A DNA stretch of 64,000 bases, from the NCBI RefSeq assembly GCF_000739895.2, contig NZ_BBJS01000001.1:33084-97083 (forward strand), read 5' to 3'. Position numbers and translations under genes: made by a program. The DNA comes from Sphingomonas paucimobilis NBRC 13935 (GTDB lineage Bacteria > Pseudomonadota > Alphaproteobacteria > Sphingomonadales > Sphingomonadaceae). The notes under the pieces were generated by a model that was given only the letters and a program-made list of their open reading frames with translations, was not told where the DNA came from and did not search any database. Positions 13,304 through 21,580 of the stretch are shown here, piece after piece (positions within the stretch are counted from its first letter, which is position 1; every line of letters starts with the position of its first letter).

Positions 13304-13369
13304 CGACCTTGAGATGTGGCGGAGTTTGGCAAACGCGACAACCCGCCAAAGCGTTGCGCGAGATCAGCA

Positions 13370-13384
13370 CCGCACCCCGTGCGG
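13370..13384 (-). terminator. Short GC hairpin after ubiA
   Basis: CCGCAC / GTGCGG, 6-bp perfect stem with a CCC loop, 8 nt past the ubiA stop. There is no U-tract, so this is only a weak terminator candidate. Confidence 0.35.
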
Positions 13385-13391
13385 GGAGGAT

Positions 13392-14300
13392 TCAGATCGA
13401 ACTCCCCACTACCGCGCAGGCCAACGCCATCAGCAACCCGGCAAAGCGATTGGACCGGAACCGGTAGAGCGCACCCGCGCCGTCGTCGGGTTTCAGCGTC
13501 ACGACCTGCCAGCCCAGATGCAGCGCCACCGGGATCAGCGCGGCGACCGCCAGCACGTCCGGCCGGACCAGCCAGATCGCCGCCGCCCAGCACAGGATGG
13601 CGATGAGGTAGAAGGCTCCGACCCCCGGCTTCACATGCGCGCCCATGCGCAGTGCGGAGGATCGCACGCCGATCAATGCATCGTCCTCACGATCCTGAAG
13701 CGCATAGATGGTGTCATAGCCGATCACCCAGGCGATCGATCCGGCATAGAGCAGCCAGAGCGGCGTGGTCAGTGCCCCGGCAATCTCCGCCCAGCCGACC
13801 AGTGCGGCCCAGCTAAACACCATGCCCAGCCAGGCCTGCGGCCACCAGGTGATCCGCTTCATGAAGGGATAGGCGGCGACCGGCGCCAAGCTGACCAGCG
13901 CGACGATCGCGGCCAGCGGGCGCAACTGCACCAGGACGACGAGCCCGATCAGGCACAGCACGACCAGCCAGATCGCGGCGAGCTTTACCGACACCAGCCC
14001 CGAGGGAATCGGCCGTGCCCGCGTCCGCGCGACCTTGGCATCCAGGTCGCGGTCGACAATGTCGTTGAAGACGCAGCCCGCGCCCCGCATCGCGATCGCA
14101 CCGACCAGGAACCACAGCAGCATCGGCCAGCGTTCCGGTAGTCCGCCGGCCAGCGCGATCGCCCAGGCACCGGGCCAGAAGAGCAGCCACCAGCCGATCG
14201 GTCGATCGAACCGCGCCAGCAACGCCAGTCCACGCCACCGGGGCGGCAGCCGCCCGACCAGTCCCTTATGCTCGCTATCGGGTACGATCTCGATCGTCAT
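13392..14300 (-). CDS. ubiA: 4-hydroxybenzoate polyprenyltransferase
   Basis: Attaches the polyprenyl tail to 4-hydroxybenzoate in ubiquinone biosynthesis; inner membrane. 302 aa, about eight transmembrane helices. The first Asp-rich motif NDIVDRDLD (79-87) and the second motif, in ALQDREDD, chelate Mg-diphosphate as in all UbiA members. RFDRPIGWWLL near the N-terminus is typical of the 4-HB-specific subgroup. The adjacent bo3 ubiquinol oxidase uses the product, though the two are not in one operon. Confidence 0.94.
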   Translation of the reverse strand: MTIEIVPDSEHKGLVGRLPPRWRGLALLARFDRPIGWWLLFWPGAWAIALAGGLPERWPMLLWFLVGAIAMRGAGCVFNDIVDRDLDAKVARTRARPIPSGLVSVKLAAIWLVVLCLIGLVVLVQLRPLAAIVALVSLAPVAAYPFMKRITWWPQAWLGMVFSWAALVGWAEIAGALTTPLWLLYAGSIAWVIGYDTIYALQDREDDALIGVRSSALRMGAHVKPGVGAFYLIAILCWAAAIWLVRPDVLAVAALIPVALHLGWQVVTLKPDDGAGALYRFRSNRFAGLLMALACAVVGSSI

Positions 14301-14485
14301 GGTCCGGGCCTATGGGGGCCGGTCGGGCCATGCAAGGGGGTTCGGGTGCGGCGGCATCTGTATCAACGCTGGTCAATCGCGGCGTTGGCCGATGACAAAG
14401 CCATCTCGCCGGGCATCGCCGATGCGCTAGGCGGGGCGAGGAATCGCGATCCGCCCCGCTCGGTGCCCGATCGCGACAATGGGGA

Positions 14486-15541
14486 ATGATGATGCGGGGA
14501 TTGATTCGGCGGATCGGGCGGCATGGCCGTTTCCGGCTCGGGCAAATGAAGGAAGCGTCGATCGTCGCGCGCGCGACGTGCCTGATCAAGCAACACGATG
14601 CACGCCACCAGGAAATCCGGATCGAGGGTGTCGAACGGCTGTGCAATCCCACGATCCTGCGCACGCCGGACCGGGCGGAAGGGCCCTGGACCGTCATGGT
14701 GCGCAGCCCCAATTACCGGATGCTGGCGGACGGCGCCTATATCGTACCCGGCGGTATTGAGCGGCTGTCGTCGGATAACTGGCTGCTCGGCTATGACGAG
14801 GATCTGGGAGTCCGCTCCGCCGTCCGGCTGGACGATGACGAGGCCAAGGCCGCGTCGCCCGATGCGCGCAATGGCTTTGAGGATCCACGGCTCTTCTTCT
14901 GGAAGGATATGGTGTACGGACTTTGGAGCGCCTGCCGTCTCGGCCCCGATCAGGTGGCGCCCGATGCGCGCGGCGCCAGCAAGCCCAATTGGAAGGGCAG
15001 CAGCAACGTCATGGCGATCGCCCCCGTCGACGATGGCGCGATCGGTCGGTCGCTCTCGCTGCCGTCACCTCATGGCTGCGCGCGCGAGAAGAACTGGATG
15101 CCCGCGGTCGAGGAGGATCGGCTGGCCCTGCTCTATCGGCTGGACAGGATGGAGGTGTATCAGGTGACAGACGACGCGCTGCAATTGATCCACCAGACCG
15201 ATCAGCCGATCCGCCCGTTGGTCGGATGGTCGGGATCGTCGCAGCTCATTCCGTGGGAGGATGGCTGGCTCTGCGTCGCGCATCTCGCCTGTCGGCAGCT
15301 CAAGGCCAGCTTCTCCGCAGGCCCCTTTTATCCGCATCGCTTCGTCCGCATCGCCCGCGACTGGCGTGTGACGGGGCTGTCGGAGCCGTTCTTCTTTGAA
15401 AAACGGGGTCTCGAATTCTGTTCGGGGCTGGCGGCCCATGACGGCCGGGTGTTCCTGTCCTATGGCATCGACGATTGTGCTGCGGCGCTGATGTCACTGC
15501 CCATCGATAGCGTGAAGGCGATGATCGCGCCTCTGCGCTGA
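14486..15541 (+). CDS. GH130-like five-bladed beta-propeller protein
   Basis: 351 aa, no signal peptide, so probably cytoplasmic. Motifs resemble the GH130 beta-mannoside phosphorylase/hydrolase clan: a CNPTIL entry strand, NGFEDPRLFFW (about 130-140), REKNWMP (about 195-205) and a C-terminal GLEFCSGLA that resembles the last blade. I do not recognise an exact family, and assignment of a reaction is inference. Three tandem ATG codons open the frame; GGGGA is spaced best for the third (14492). Neighbours are ubiA (divergent) and, beyond a possible micro-ORF, a family-2 glycosyltransferase, so a role in a surface glycan is possible. Confidence 0.6.
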   Translation: MMMRGLIRRIGRHGRFRLGQMKEASIVARATCLIKQHDARHQEIRIEGVERLCNPTILRTPDRAEGPWTVMVRSPNYRMLADGAYIVPGGIERLSSDNWLLGYDEDLGVRSAVRLDDDEAKAASPDARNGFEDPRLFFWKDMVYGLWSACRLGPDQVAPDARGASKPNWKGSSNVMAIAPVDDGAIGRSLSLPSPHGCAREKNWMPAVEEDRLALLYRLDRMEVYQVTDDALQLIHQTDQPIRPLVGWSGSSQLIPWEDGWLCVAHLACRQLKASFSAGPFYPHRFVRIARDWRVTGLSEPFFFEKRGLEFCSGLAAHDGRVFLSYGIDDCAAALMSLPIDSVKAMIAPLR

Positions 15542-15608
15542 CCCGCGTGGCGCAAGGGGCCGCCTGCCGCTATGACGGGGCGGTGACGGGCTGTGGGCCT
15601 CTTTTCCA

Positions 15609-15755
15609 GTGATCGGCCTGTCGGTCGCGGTCGGGCGTTTCGTCGAGGCGCTGTTCTGGGCGATCCTGCGCGTGGCGGGGATGGTGGGCGGTGTCGTCCT
15701 GCTGGCGCTGATCGGGCTGGGCCTATTGTGGTGGCTCGTCCGCCGACGGCGCTAG
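15609..15755 (+). CDS. Predicted small single-pass membrane protein (48 aa)
   Basis: GTG-initiated 48-codon frame. After a short amphipathic N-terminus it has one long hydrophobic segment (about residues 18-42, VGGVVLLALIGLGLLWWLV) and ends in a basic cluster VRRRR, the usual cue for a cytoplasmic C-terminus. No convincing Shine-Dalgarno. Its TAG stop overlaps the reversed stop of the convergent glycosyltransferase gene. The composition looks like a real membrane peptide, but conservation cannot be tested here. Confidence 0.45.
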   Translation: MIGLSVAVGRFVEALFWAILRVAGMVGGVVLLALIGLGLLWWLVRRRR

Positions 15756-16762
15756 GCGGCCAGCGTCGCGAGTTGCGAGCGGACGATGTCCAGACTCTGC
15801 TGCGCCAGATAGCTGCCACGCCCGGTAACGCTGCCGTCCAGGTCAGGGCGTTCACCGATGGTGAGACAGCGTTCCCAGGCCCCCTGTGCCATGGGCAGCC
15901 AATGGTCGACCGCTTGTGCTGGATCGGCCACAGCCTGATCGAACAGGACGTCCCCCAGGACATAGAAATAGTCAGGCGAATCGGGCCATTGTCCGAATTC
16001 GGCATCGGCCAGCGCGATCGCGTCGGCCAGCCGGCCTGCATGGGACATCAGCGGAATGGCACTGACCACCAACGCATGCCGCCAACCGGCATCGCGCGGG
16101 GCTCTGGCCAAGGCTTGTCCCAGATAATCGCATGCCGTTTGGAAATCGGCCTGCCCTTGGGCTTCCATGCCCAATTGGAACATCAGATAGGGGTTTTCCG
16201 GCTGCTCGGCGAGTTCGCGCAGCAGCAGCGCCTGATTGCGGTCGCGCTTTTTCGCCTTTTGCTGGGCGAGATAGCCATCATGGCCGACATGTACGGGAAT
16301 ACGTTCACGGGGCAGGGAAGAGGCGACCTGTTCATGGATGCGCCCTTCATAATGGACGCCGCGTGGCAACAATCGCGGAATCCAGCACCGCGTGGGATCG
16401 GGGCTACCGTCGACATAATTCTCGATACAGACGAAACCCAGGCGTGGCGGCCCCGCGCACCAGCGACGCAGTTCCTCGCCGCCCGTGCTGATCCACTCGT
16501 CGGCGTCGAGCATCAGGTTCCAGTCGGCATCGGCGCAGGCGAGAGCGTGGTTGCGCGCCTCGGCGAAGTCGTCCGGCCAGGGCAGGTGATGCACCTCGGC
16601 CCCGGCGGCCTTCGCGATCACCACGGTGTCGTCGGTGGAACCGGTGTCGAGCACCACCATCTTGTCGACCCAAGGCGCGACGCTGTTCAGGCAACGCGCG
16701 ATGCAGCGGGCCTCGTTCCGGACGATCAGCGTTGCAGCGATCCGAGGGGAAGAAGGCGGCAT
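15752..16762 (-). CDS. Family-2 glycosyltransferase with C-terminal TPR-like region
   Basis: GT-A glycosyltransferase of unknown acceptor. 336 aa from the ATG at 16762, preceded by GAGG at 10 nt; an upstream in-frame start would add 15 residues that do not fit the fold. The N-terminal domain shows IAATLIVRNEA (8-18), LDTGSTDDT (38-46) and the DADEW metal/nucleotide motif (86-90), as in SPS-like or tetratricopeptide-containing GT2 proteins. The C-terminal half is alpha-helical with TPR-like repeats. It ends on the same bases as the small membrane ORF on the other strand. Confidence 0.82.
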   Translation of the reverse strand: MPPSSPRIAATLIVRNEARCIARCLNSVAPWVDKMVVLDTGSTDDTVVIAKAAGAEVHHLPWPDDFAEARNHALACADADWNLMLDADEWISTGGEELRRWCAGPPRLGFVCIENYVDGSPDPTRCWIPRLLPRGVHYEGRIHEQVASSLPRERIPVHVGHDGYLAQQKAKKRDRNQALLLRELAEQPENPYLMFQLGMEAQGQADFQTACDYLGQALARAPRDAGWRHALVVSAIPLMSHAGRLADAIALADAEFGQWPDSPDYFYVLGDVLFDQAVADPAQAVDHWLPMAQGAWERCLTIGERPDLDGSVTGRGSYLAQQSLDIVRSQLATLAA

Positions 16763-16859
16763 TCGGCATAATCCTCGACGCAGGGAGTCTCCGCCCGATA
16801 AGACCATTCGCCGGTAAAGATCGGCCTAATGTCCCTGCGCCGCCGCCACGAAAGATTCG

Positions 16860-17615
16860 CTACTTCGCCAGCCGCCCATCCTCCAGCGCCGCCATGTCGA
16901 ACGGGAAGAGCAGGTCCGGATCGGGCAGCGGCACGTCGGCGGCAATGTCGGGCGGGGCGATGCGGTGGAGGATGTGGCGGATGATCGCGATCCGCGCGTC
17001 CTTCTTGTCGTCGGCGCGGACCACGTGCCACGGCGCGAACGGCGTATGGGTGCGGATCAGCATCGTGTCGCGTGCCGCCGAATAATCGGCCCATTTGGCC
17101 TGCGCGACCTTGTCCATGTCCGAGACCTTCAGCGCTTTCAGCGGATCGGTGCGCCGCGCCTCCAGCCGCTTTTCCTGCTCCTTCTTGGAGATGTCGAGCC
17201 AGATCTTGACCAGCTTGATGCCGCTTTCGACCAGCATTCGCTCGAAATCGGGGGCATCGCGCAGAAAGGCTTCCTGCTCGGTGGCGGTGGAAAAGCCCAT
17301 GACGACCTCTACGCCTGCGCGGTTGTACCAACTGCGGTTGAAGATCACGATTTCGCCCGCAGCCGGAAGATGGGTGGCGTAGCGCTGGAAATACCATTGG
17401 GTGCGTTCGCGGTCGGAGGGCTTGGGGAGCGCCACGACCCGGGTGGCACGGACCGAGAGATGCTCGGTGATGCACTTGATCGTCCCGTCCTTACCGGCCC
17501 CATCGCGTCCCTCCAGCACGATGACGACCCGCTCGCTCGATCCGGCCATCGCCATCTGGGTGCGGACCAGCGCCAGTTGCAGCGCTTCCAGCTCCTCTTG
17601 ATAATGTTTCGCCAT
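16860..17615 (-). CDS. ppk2: Polyphosphate kinase 2
   Basis: PPK2-family kinase that moves phosphate between polyphosphate and nucleoside di- or monophosphates. 251 aa from the ATG with an excellent Shine-Dalgarno (AGGAGG, 6 nt upstream); an in-frame start 15 codons upstream is rejected. Walker A is GRDGAGKDG (36-44), and the second signature is FNRSWYNRAGVEVVMGF. The single catalytic domain fits the short PPK2 class. Its divergent neighbour rsmE begins 75 bp away, so promoters for both share this gap. Confidence 0.93.
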   Translation of the reverse strand: MAKHYQEELEALQLALVRTQMAMAGSSERVVIVLEGRDGAGKDGTIKCITEHLSVRATRVVALPKPSDRERTQWYFQRYATHLPAAGEIVIFNRSWYNRAGVEVVMGFSTATEQEAFLRDAPDFERMLVESGIKLVKIWLDISKKEQEKRLEARRTDPLKALKVSDMDKVAQAKWADYSAARDTMLIRTHTPFAPWHVVRADDKKDARIAIIRHILHRIAPPDIAADVPLPDPDLLFPFDMAALEDGRLAK

Positions 17616-17689
17616 CGTTACCTCCTGAACCGAAAACGCACCGAGCGGCAAAAGTGGCATGGCGTGCGCGAGGCGTGTAAGCGGGGCCC

Positions 17690-18433
17690 ATGCCCGCTAC
17701 TCCCGCCTGGCCGCCGCAATCCACCCCCCGCCTGTTCGTCGATCAGATACTGGCCGAGGGGCCGATCCGCATCGATGGTCCGGCCGCACATTATCTGGTG
17801 TCGGTGATGCGGACGAAGGTCGGCGATCCGGTCAAGCTGTTCGACGACCGGACGGGCGAATGGTTGGGCGTCGCGGCCTCGGTGGGAAAGCGCGACCTGA
17901 CCCTGGACGTGACCCAACGGTTGCGCGAGCGCGAGGCGGTGCCGGATTTGTGGCTATGCGCCGCGCCGTTGAAGAAGGGGCGGGTCGATTGGCTGGCGGA
18001 AAAGGCATGCGAACTGGGCGTGGCGCGTCTGGTCCCGGTCGTCACTCGCCGCACCGTGGTCGACAAGCCCAATACCGAGCGGCTGCGCGCGCATATGATC
18101 GAGGCGGCGGAGCAATGTGGGCGGACCGCGCTTCCGCAAGTGGCCGAGCCGGTGAAGCTGCCCGCGCTGCTGCGCGACTGGCCTGAGGAACGCGCGCTGT
18201 TCTTTGCCGACGAGAATGGCGGGCTGCCTGCGTTGGAGGCGATGCGCGCGCATCAGGGGCCGGCGGCCATCCTGATCGGGCCGGAGGGCGGTTTCGATAG
18301 CGAGGAGCGCGAGGCGATCCGCGCGCTCCCGTCCGCCATTGGCATCGGTCTGGGACCCCGCATCCTGCGCGCCGATACGGCGGCGGCGGCGGCCGTATCG
18401 CTCTGGATGGCGGCGGCGGGCGACTGGGGTTGA
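17690..18433 (+). CDS. rsmE: 16S rRNA (uracil-1498-N3)-methyltransferase
   Basis: SPOUT methyltransferase modifying U1498 of 16S rRNA. 247 aa. N-terminal PUA-like domain (about 10-80, with RLFVDQIL and HYLVSVMR), then the knotted SAM-binding domain with AILIGPEGGFDSEE and LGPRILRADTAAAAA near the C-terminus. Followed 45 nt later by the glutamate-cysteine ligase gene, with which it may be co-transcribed. Confidence 0.94.
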   Translation: MPATPAWPPQSTPRLFVDQILAEGPIRIDGPAAHYLVSVMRTKVGDPVKLFDDRTGEWLGVAASVGKRDLTLDVTQRLREREAVPDLWLCAAPLKKGRVDWLAEKACELGVARLVPVVTRRTVVDKPNTERLRAHMIEAAEQCGRTALPQVAEPVKLPALLRDWPEERALFFADENGGLPALEAMRAHQGPAAILIGPEGGFDSEEREAIRALPSAIGIGLGPRILRADTAAAAAVSLWMAAAGDWG

Positions 18434-18478
18434 TTCAGCCTATGGCATCCTCGCGCCCGCCCGCGTAAGGCGCGGTTC

Positions 18479-19852
18479 ATGAGCACCAAGACCGCGAGCA
18501 CCGCCAAGGGCGCCATCATCGAGTCGCGCGATCAGCTGATCGCCAGCTTCGCAAAGGGCGAAAAACCAAGCGATCGCTGGCGGATAGGCACCGAGCATGA
18601 GAAGTTCGTCTATGCGCTGGGCGATCATCACGCCCCCTCTTACGACGAAGCGGCGGGTATCCGCGCACTCTTGGGCGAGCTGGAGCAATATGGCTGGGCG
18701 CCGGTGTTGGAGGGCGGCAACGTGATCGCGCTGACCGGTGCGGACGGCTCGATCAGCCTGGAGCCCGCCGGCCAGTTCGAGCTGTCGGGCGCGCCGCTCG
18801 ACAATCTGCACGAGACCTGTGCCGAGACCGGCCGTCACCTGACGCAGGTGAAGGCCGCGGGCGACAAGCTGGGCCTGGGCTTTCTGGGGCTGGGCATGTG
18901 GCCGGACAAGACTCGCGCCGAGCTGCCGATCATGCCCAAGGGGCGCTATGCGATCATGCTGCGGCACATGCCGCGCGTCGGCTCGCTCGGCCTCGACATG
19001 ATGCTGCGCACCTGCACGATCCAGGTGAATCTCGATTATGCGTCCGAGGCCGATATGGTGAAGAAGTTCCGCGTCGGCCTGGCGCTGCAGCCACTGGCCA
19101 CCGCGCTGTTCGCCAATTCGCCTTTTACCGAGGGCAAGCCTAACGGCAAGCTGTCCTTCCGCAGCCATATCTGGTCGGACACCGACCCCGCACGCACCGG
19201 CATGCTGCCCTTCGTGTTCGAGGATGGTTTCGGCTATGAGCGCTATGCCGACTATGCGCTCGATGTGCCGATGTACTTCGTCTACCGCGATGGCAAATAT
19301 ATCGACGCGGCGGGGCTGTCGTTCCGCGACTTCCTGAAGGGCGAGCTTTCGGTCCTGCCGGGTGAGTTGCCGACGATGGAGGATTGGAACGATCATCTGT
19401 CGACCGCCTTCCCCGAGGTGCGGCTGAAGACCTTCCTTGAGATGCGCGGTGCCGATGGCGGCCCCTGGAGCCGCATCTGCGCGCTGCCGGCACTGTGGGT
19501 CGGGCTGCTCTATGACGATGCCGCACTCGATGCGGCCTGGGATTTGGTCAAGGGCTGGTCGCTGAACGAGCGGCAGGCGTTGCGCGATTCGGTCCCCGAA
19601 CTGGCGCTGGATGCGCCGCTGCCGGGCGGCGGGCGGCTGCGCGATATTGCCGGCGAGGTGTTGGACATCGCCCATGCCGGGCTGGCGGCGCGGGCGCGGT
19701 TGAACGCGGCCGGCGATAATGAGACCGGCTTCCTTGACCCGCTGCGCGAGATCGTCCGCTCGGGCAAGGTGCCAGCGCAGGTGCTGCTCGACCGCTATCA
19801 TGGCGAGTGGGGCGGGGACATAGCGCGGGTTTACGACGAAGCGAGTTTCTAA
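18479..19852 (+). CDS. gshA: Glutamate-cysteine ligase (plant-type)
   Basis: First step of glutathione synthesis: ATP-dependent joining of glutamate and cysteine. 457 aa, the size and motif set of the plant/alphaproteobacterial GCL class rather than E. coli GshA. RIGTEHEKFVYAL (about 38-50) contains the metal-binding glutamates. LEPAGQFELSG (about 98-108) and the DMMLRTCTIQVNLDY segment are also class hallmarks. It links functionally with the glutathione reductase and GST genes at the right end of the window, although these are not co-located. Confidence 0.93.
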   Translation: MSTKTASTAKGAIIESRDQLIASFAKGEKPSDRWRIGTEHEKFVYALGDHHAPSYDEAAGIRALLGELEQYGWAPVLEGGNVIALTGADGSISLEPAGQFELSGAPLDNLHETCAETGRHLTQVKAAGDKLGLGFLGLGMWPDKTRAELPIMPKGRYAIMLRHMPRVGSLGLDMMLRTCTIQVNLDYASEADMVKKFRVGLALQPLATALFANSPFTEGKPNGKLSFRSHIWSDTDPARTGMLPFVFEDGFGYERYADYALDVPMYFVYRDGKYIDAAGLSFRDFLKGELSVLPGELPTMEDWNDHLSTAFPEVRLKTFLEMRGADGGPWSRICALPALWVGLLYDDAALDAAWDLVKGWSLNERQALRDSVPELALDAPLPGGGRLRDIAGEVLDIAHAGLAARARLNAAGDNETGFLDPLREIVRSGKVPAQVLLDRYHGEWGGDIARVYDEASF

Positions 19853-19865
19853 GGGCGTAGCATGG

Positions 19866-19955
19866 GCTTCGACTTCGCTCAGCCTGAACGGGTGGAGGGA
19901 TACATCCTCAAACTCCGCTCAGGATAAACTTCGGCGCATCGTGCCGAAGTCGAAG
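19866..19955. repeat. Inverted intergenic repeat, family B (copy 1)
   Basis: Between two convergent genes. The left arm CTTCGACTTCGCTCAG and the right part (CTCAGGATAAACTTC... ending GCCGAAGTCGAAGG) are inverted versions of the same element. The right arm holds a local hairpin CTTCGGC/GCCGAAG. A second, more symmetric copy is at 24827-24909. Confidence 0.65.
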
Positions 19956-19968
19956 GCTAAGGGAAGCG

Positions 19969-21243
19969 CTAACCTCGACGCCCTGCCAACCAGGCAAAGA
20001 AGCGCGGTACCAACCCGTACCGCGCCATCCATTCCGAATATTCCCGATAGGCCGGATCGGCCGACAAATGCCGCTCCTCCGTCCTGGCGCGCCAGTAATA
20101 GACGCCGCTGACCGCCCCCAGCAGGATGGTACTCCGCGCCGCATCGACCCAGGTCCCGGTCGAGAGCACGGGGATGATCGCGATCCACCAGAACAGGTTC
20201 TTCGACAGATAGGCCGGGTGACGCGACACGGCATAGGGTCCGTGGGTCAGGATCCCGCGGTGGGTCAGGTTGGAAAAGCGGATGCCGAACGCCACCGTCG
20301 ACCAGGCATAGATGGCGGTCAGCGCCACCAGCACCGCACCGATCGCCGCCAGCAGGATCGGATGCCCTGCAAACCAGTAACTCCATTCGGCGGTCCCCGG
20401 TCGGTAATCGAGCGGGCCGCCATCGGCCATCATGATCGTCGGCGGATAGCAGATCAGCGCCGCCATCCACGCCGCCGCATAAGGGTTGGCCGAGCGGATA
20501 TGCGCGTCGAGCGGCCGCATGGTCAGCATATAGCCGACGGTCGCAAAGGCGACGTCGATCACGAACATCAAGGTGATCAGCCAATTGGCCAGCGCCACCG
20601 GATCGTGCAGCACGGCGGACAGATCGCCGCGCACGAAGTTGCCGAACCCGCCGGGCACCACCGCCAGCATGAAGGCCAGGAAGAAGGCCTTCACCCCCCA
20701 GGCGCGCAAATGGGCGTAGATCGCCTCCGCCTCGATGCCCTTCTGTCCGGCCAGCCAGGCGCCCAGCATCCAGGCACCGTCCTTGGGGGCGACCAGCCGC
20801 CGGTCGAGCCACAGCACATAGGGAATGGACAGCAGGAACAGCGCCGGGGCTATCCATTCGAAACACCACATGGCAAAGGCGAAATTGCCCCGCCAATAGA
20901 AGCGCCCCGTCGCATAGATGATCCCGATCACGGCGAAGGTCGCCCACAGGCCGACGAGCTTGGTCAGGCTGATGTCCAGCGTCTCGCGGGCGGGGCGGGG
21001 ATGGGCCCAGTCGATCCCGGTCGAGGGATGGCGATGGACCTTGTCCACCATTAGCGACCAGAGGATCATCGGCAGGCCCACCGCCAGCAGATGGACGAGC
21101 GCCGCATAGGGTCCGTCGAGATGCTGCCACCGCGCGATCGCGATCCAGGCCAGCGACCCCGCCAGTCCTGCCAGCCCCACGCCATGCGTCACCGCCGAAA
21201 TGGGGCGGGGTGGGCGGCTAGGCAGGACAGGTGTCTCGGGCAT
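19969..21243 (-). CDS. Isoprenylcysteine carboxyl methyltransferase-like membrane protein
   Basis: 424-aa polytopic inner-membrane protein with about ten hydrophobic helices. The last 100 residues hold the ICMT/PEMT-type signature: GPYAVSRHPAYLSKNL (about 340-355) followed by YYWRARTEERHL and DPAYREY, which bind SAM and the lipid substrate in this superfamily. The first 300 residues are a long membrane extension not found in minimal ICMT proteins. Substrate unknown; bacteria lack prenylated CAAX proteins in general, so a small lipid or quinone-like acceptor is more likely. A hairpin-controlled micro-ORF lies upstream on the same strand. Confidence 0.7.
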   Translation of the reverse strand: MPETPVLPSRPPRPISAVTHGVGLAGLAGSLAWIAIARWQHLDGPYAALVHLLAVGLPMILWSLMVDKVHRHPSTGIDWAHPRPARETLDISLTKLVGLWATFAVIGIIYATGRFYWRGNFAFAMWCFEWIAPALFLLSIPYVLWLDRRLVAPKDGAWMLGAWLAGQKGIEAEAIYAHLRAWGVKAFFLAFMLAVVPGGFGNFVRGDLSAVLHDPVALANWLITLMFVIDVAFATVGYMLTMRPLDAHIRSANPYAAAWMAALICYPPTIMMADGGPLDYRPGTAEWSYWFAGHPILLAAIGAVLVALTAIYAWSTVAFGIRFSNLTHRGILTHGPYAVSRHPAYLSKNLFWWIAIIPVLSTGTWVDAARSTILLGAVSGVYYWRARTEERHLSADPAYREYSEWMARYGLVPRFFAWLAGRRG

Positions 21244-21295
21244 GCGGTCAAGCCCTAACGCAATTTGGTAAGCGGGGCCTTAGCGTCCAACAGTT

Positions 21296-21321
21296 GAGGG
21301 GGGCGGCGTCCCGCTCCCCTC
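21296..21321 (-). terminator. GC-rich hairpin downstream of the 41-aa ORF
   Basis: On the minus strand GAGGGG(A)GCGG pairs with CCGC(C)CCCCTC around the loop GACG. There is no U-tract. It could end a short transcript carrying the 41-codon ORF, or attenuate transcription into the downstream methyltransferase-like gene. Confidence 0.45.
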
Positions 21322-21337
21322 GATGTGTACCCTAGCC

Positions 21338-21463
21338 TTAAGCGGCGTAGTTATCGTCAGACCCTGCCCAGGTACAGGCTTGTGCCGCGGGTAACGATCG
21401 GCTCCCCAAGGAGGGGGCAAGTTTCACGGCATGGTGCGTGAGCAGCCAAGTGATCAGCTTCAT
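21338..21463 (-). CDS. 41-aa ORF with strong, hairpin-sequestered RBS
   Basis: ATG with Shine-Dalgarno AAGGAGGT 5 nt upstream, the strongest ribosome-binding site in the surrounding region. The peptide starts MKLITWLLTHHAVKLAP and ends SDDNYAA. It has one short hydrophobic stretch but no clear signal peptide. The Shine-Dalgarno is the 3' arm of a perfect hairpin. I do not recognise the peptide. It could be a regulated micro-protein, a leader peptide for the downstream membrane methyltransferase, or part of a small RNA. Too short for default gene callers. Confidence 0.5.
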   Translation of the reverse strand: MKLITWLLTHHAVKLAPSLGSRSLPAAQACTWAGSDDNYAA

Positions 21464-21468
21464 TTCGC

Positions 21469-21496
21469 ACCTCCTTTCTCCAAGAGGGAAGGAGGT
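21469..21496 (-). promoter_or_regulatory. Hairpin occluding a Shine-Dalgarno
   Basis: Perfect 8-bp inverted repeat: anti-SD ACCTCCTT (21496-21489) and SD AAGGAGGT (21476-21469), 12-nt loop, 5 nt before the ATG at 21463. A second stem (GATGG...CCATC extended by CG/CG across a bulge, near 21505-21526) lies just 5' of it. The arrangement is that of an RNA thermometer, riboswitch expression platform or translational attenuator. Confidence 0.6.
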
Positions 21497-21580
21497 CTGT
21501 AGATGGGCGTAACCCCGCCATCTTCAAGATAGGCGCCGCGTTGGCCTGTCGCTGTCGTCGCTACGGCCGAATTCTCGACC

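Noticed and set aside
14301..14485. Short frames on both strands between ubiA and the GH130-like gene
   Set aside because: Neither strand gives a convincing start, ribosome-binding site or recognisable domain.
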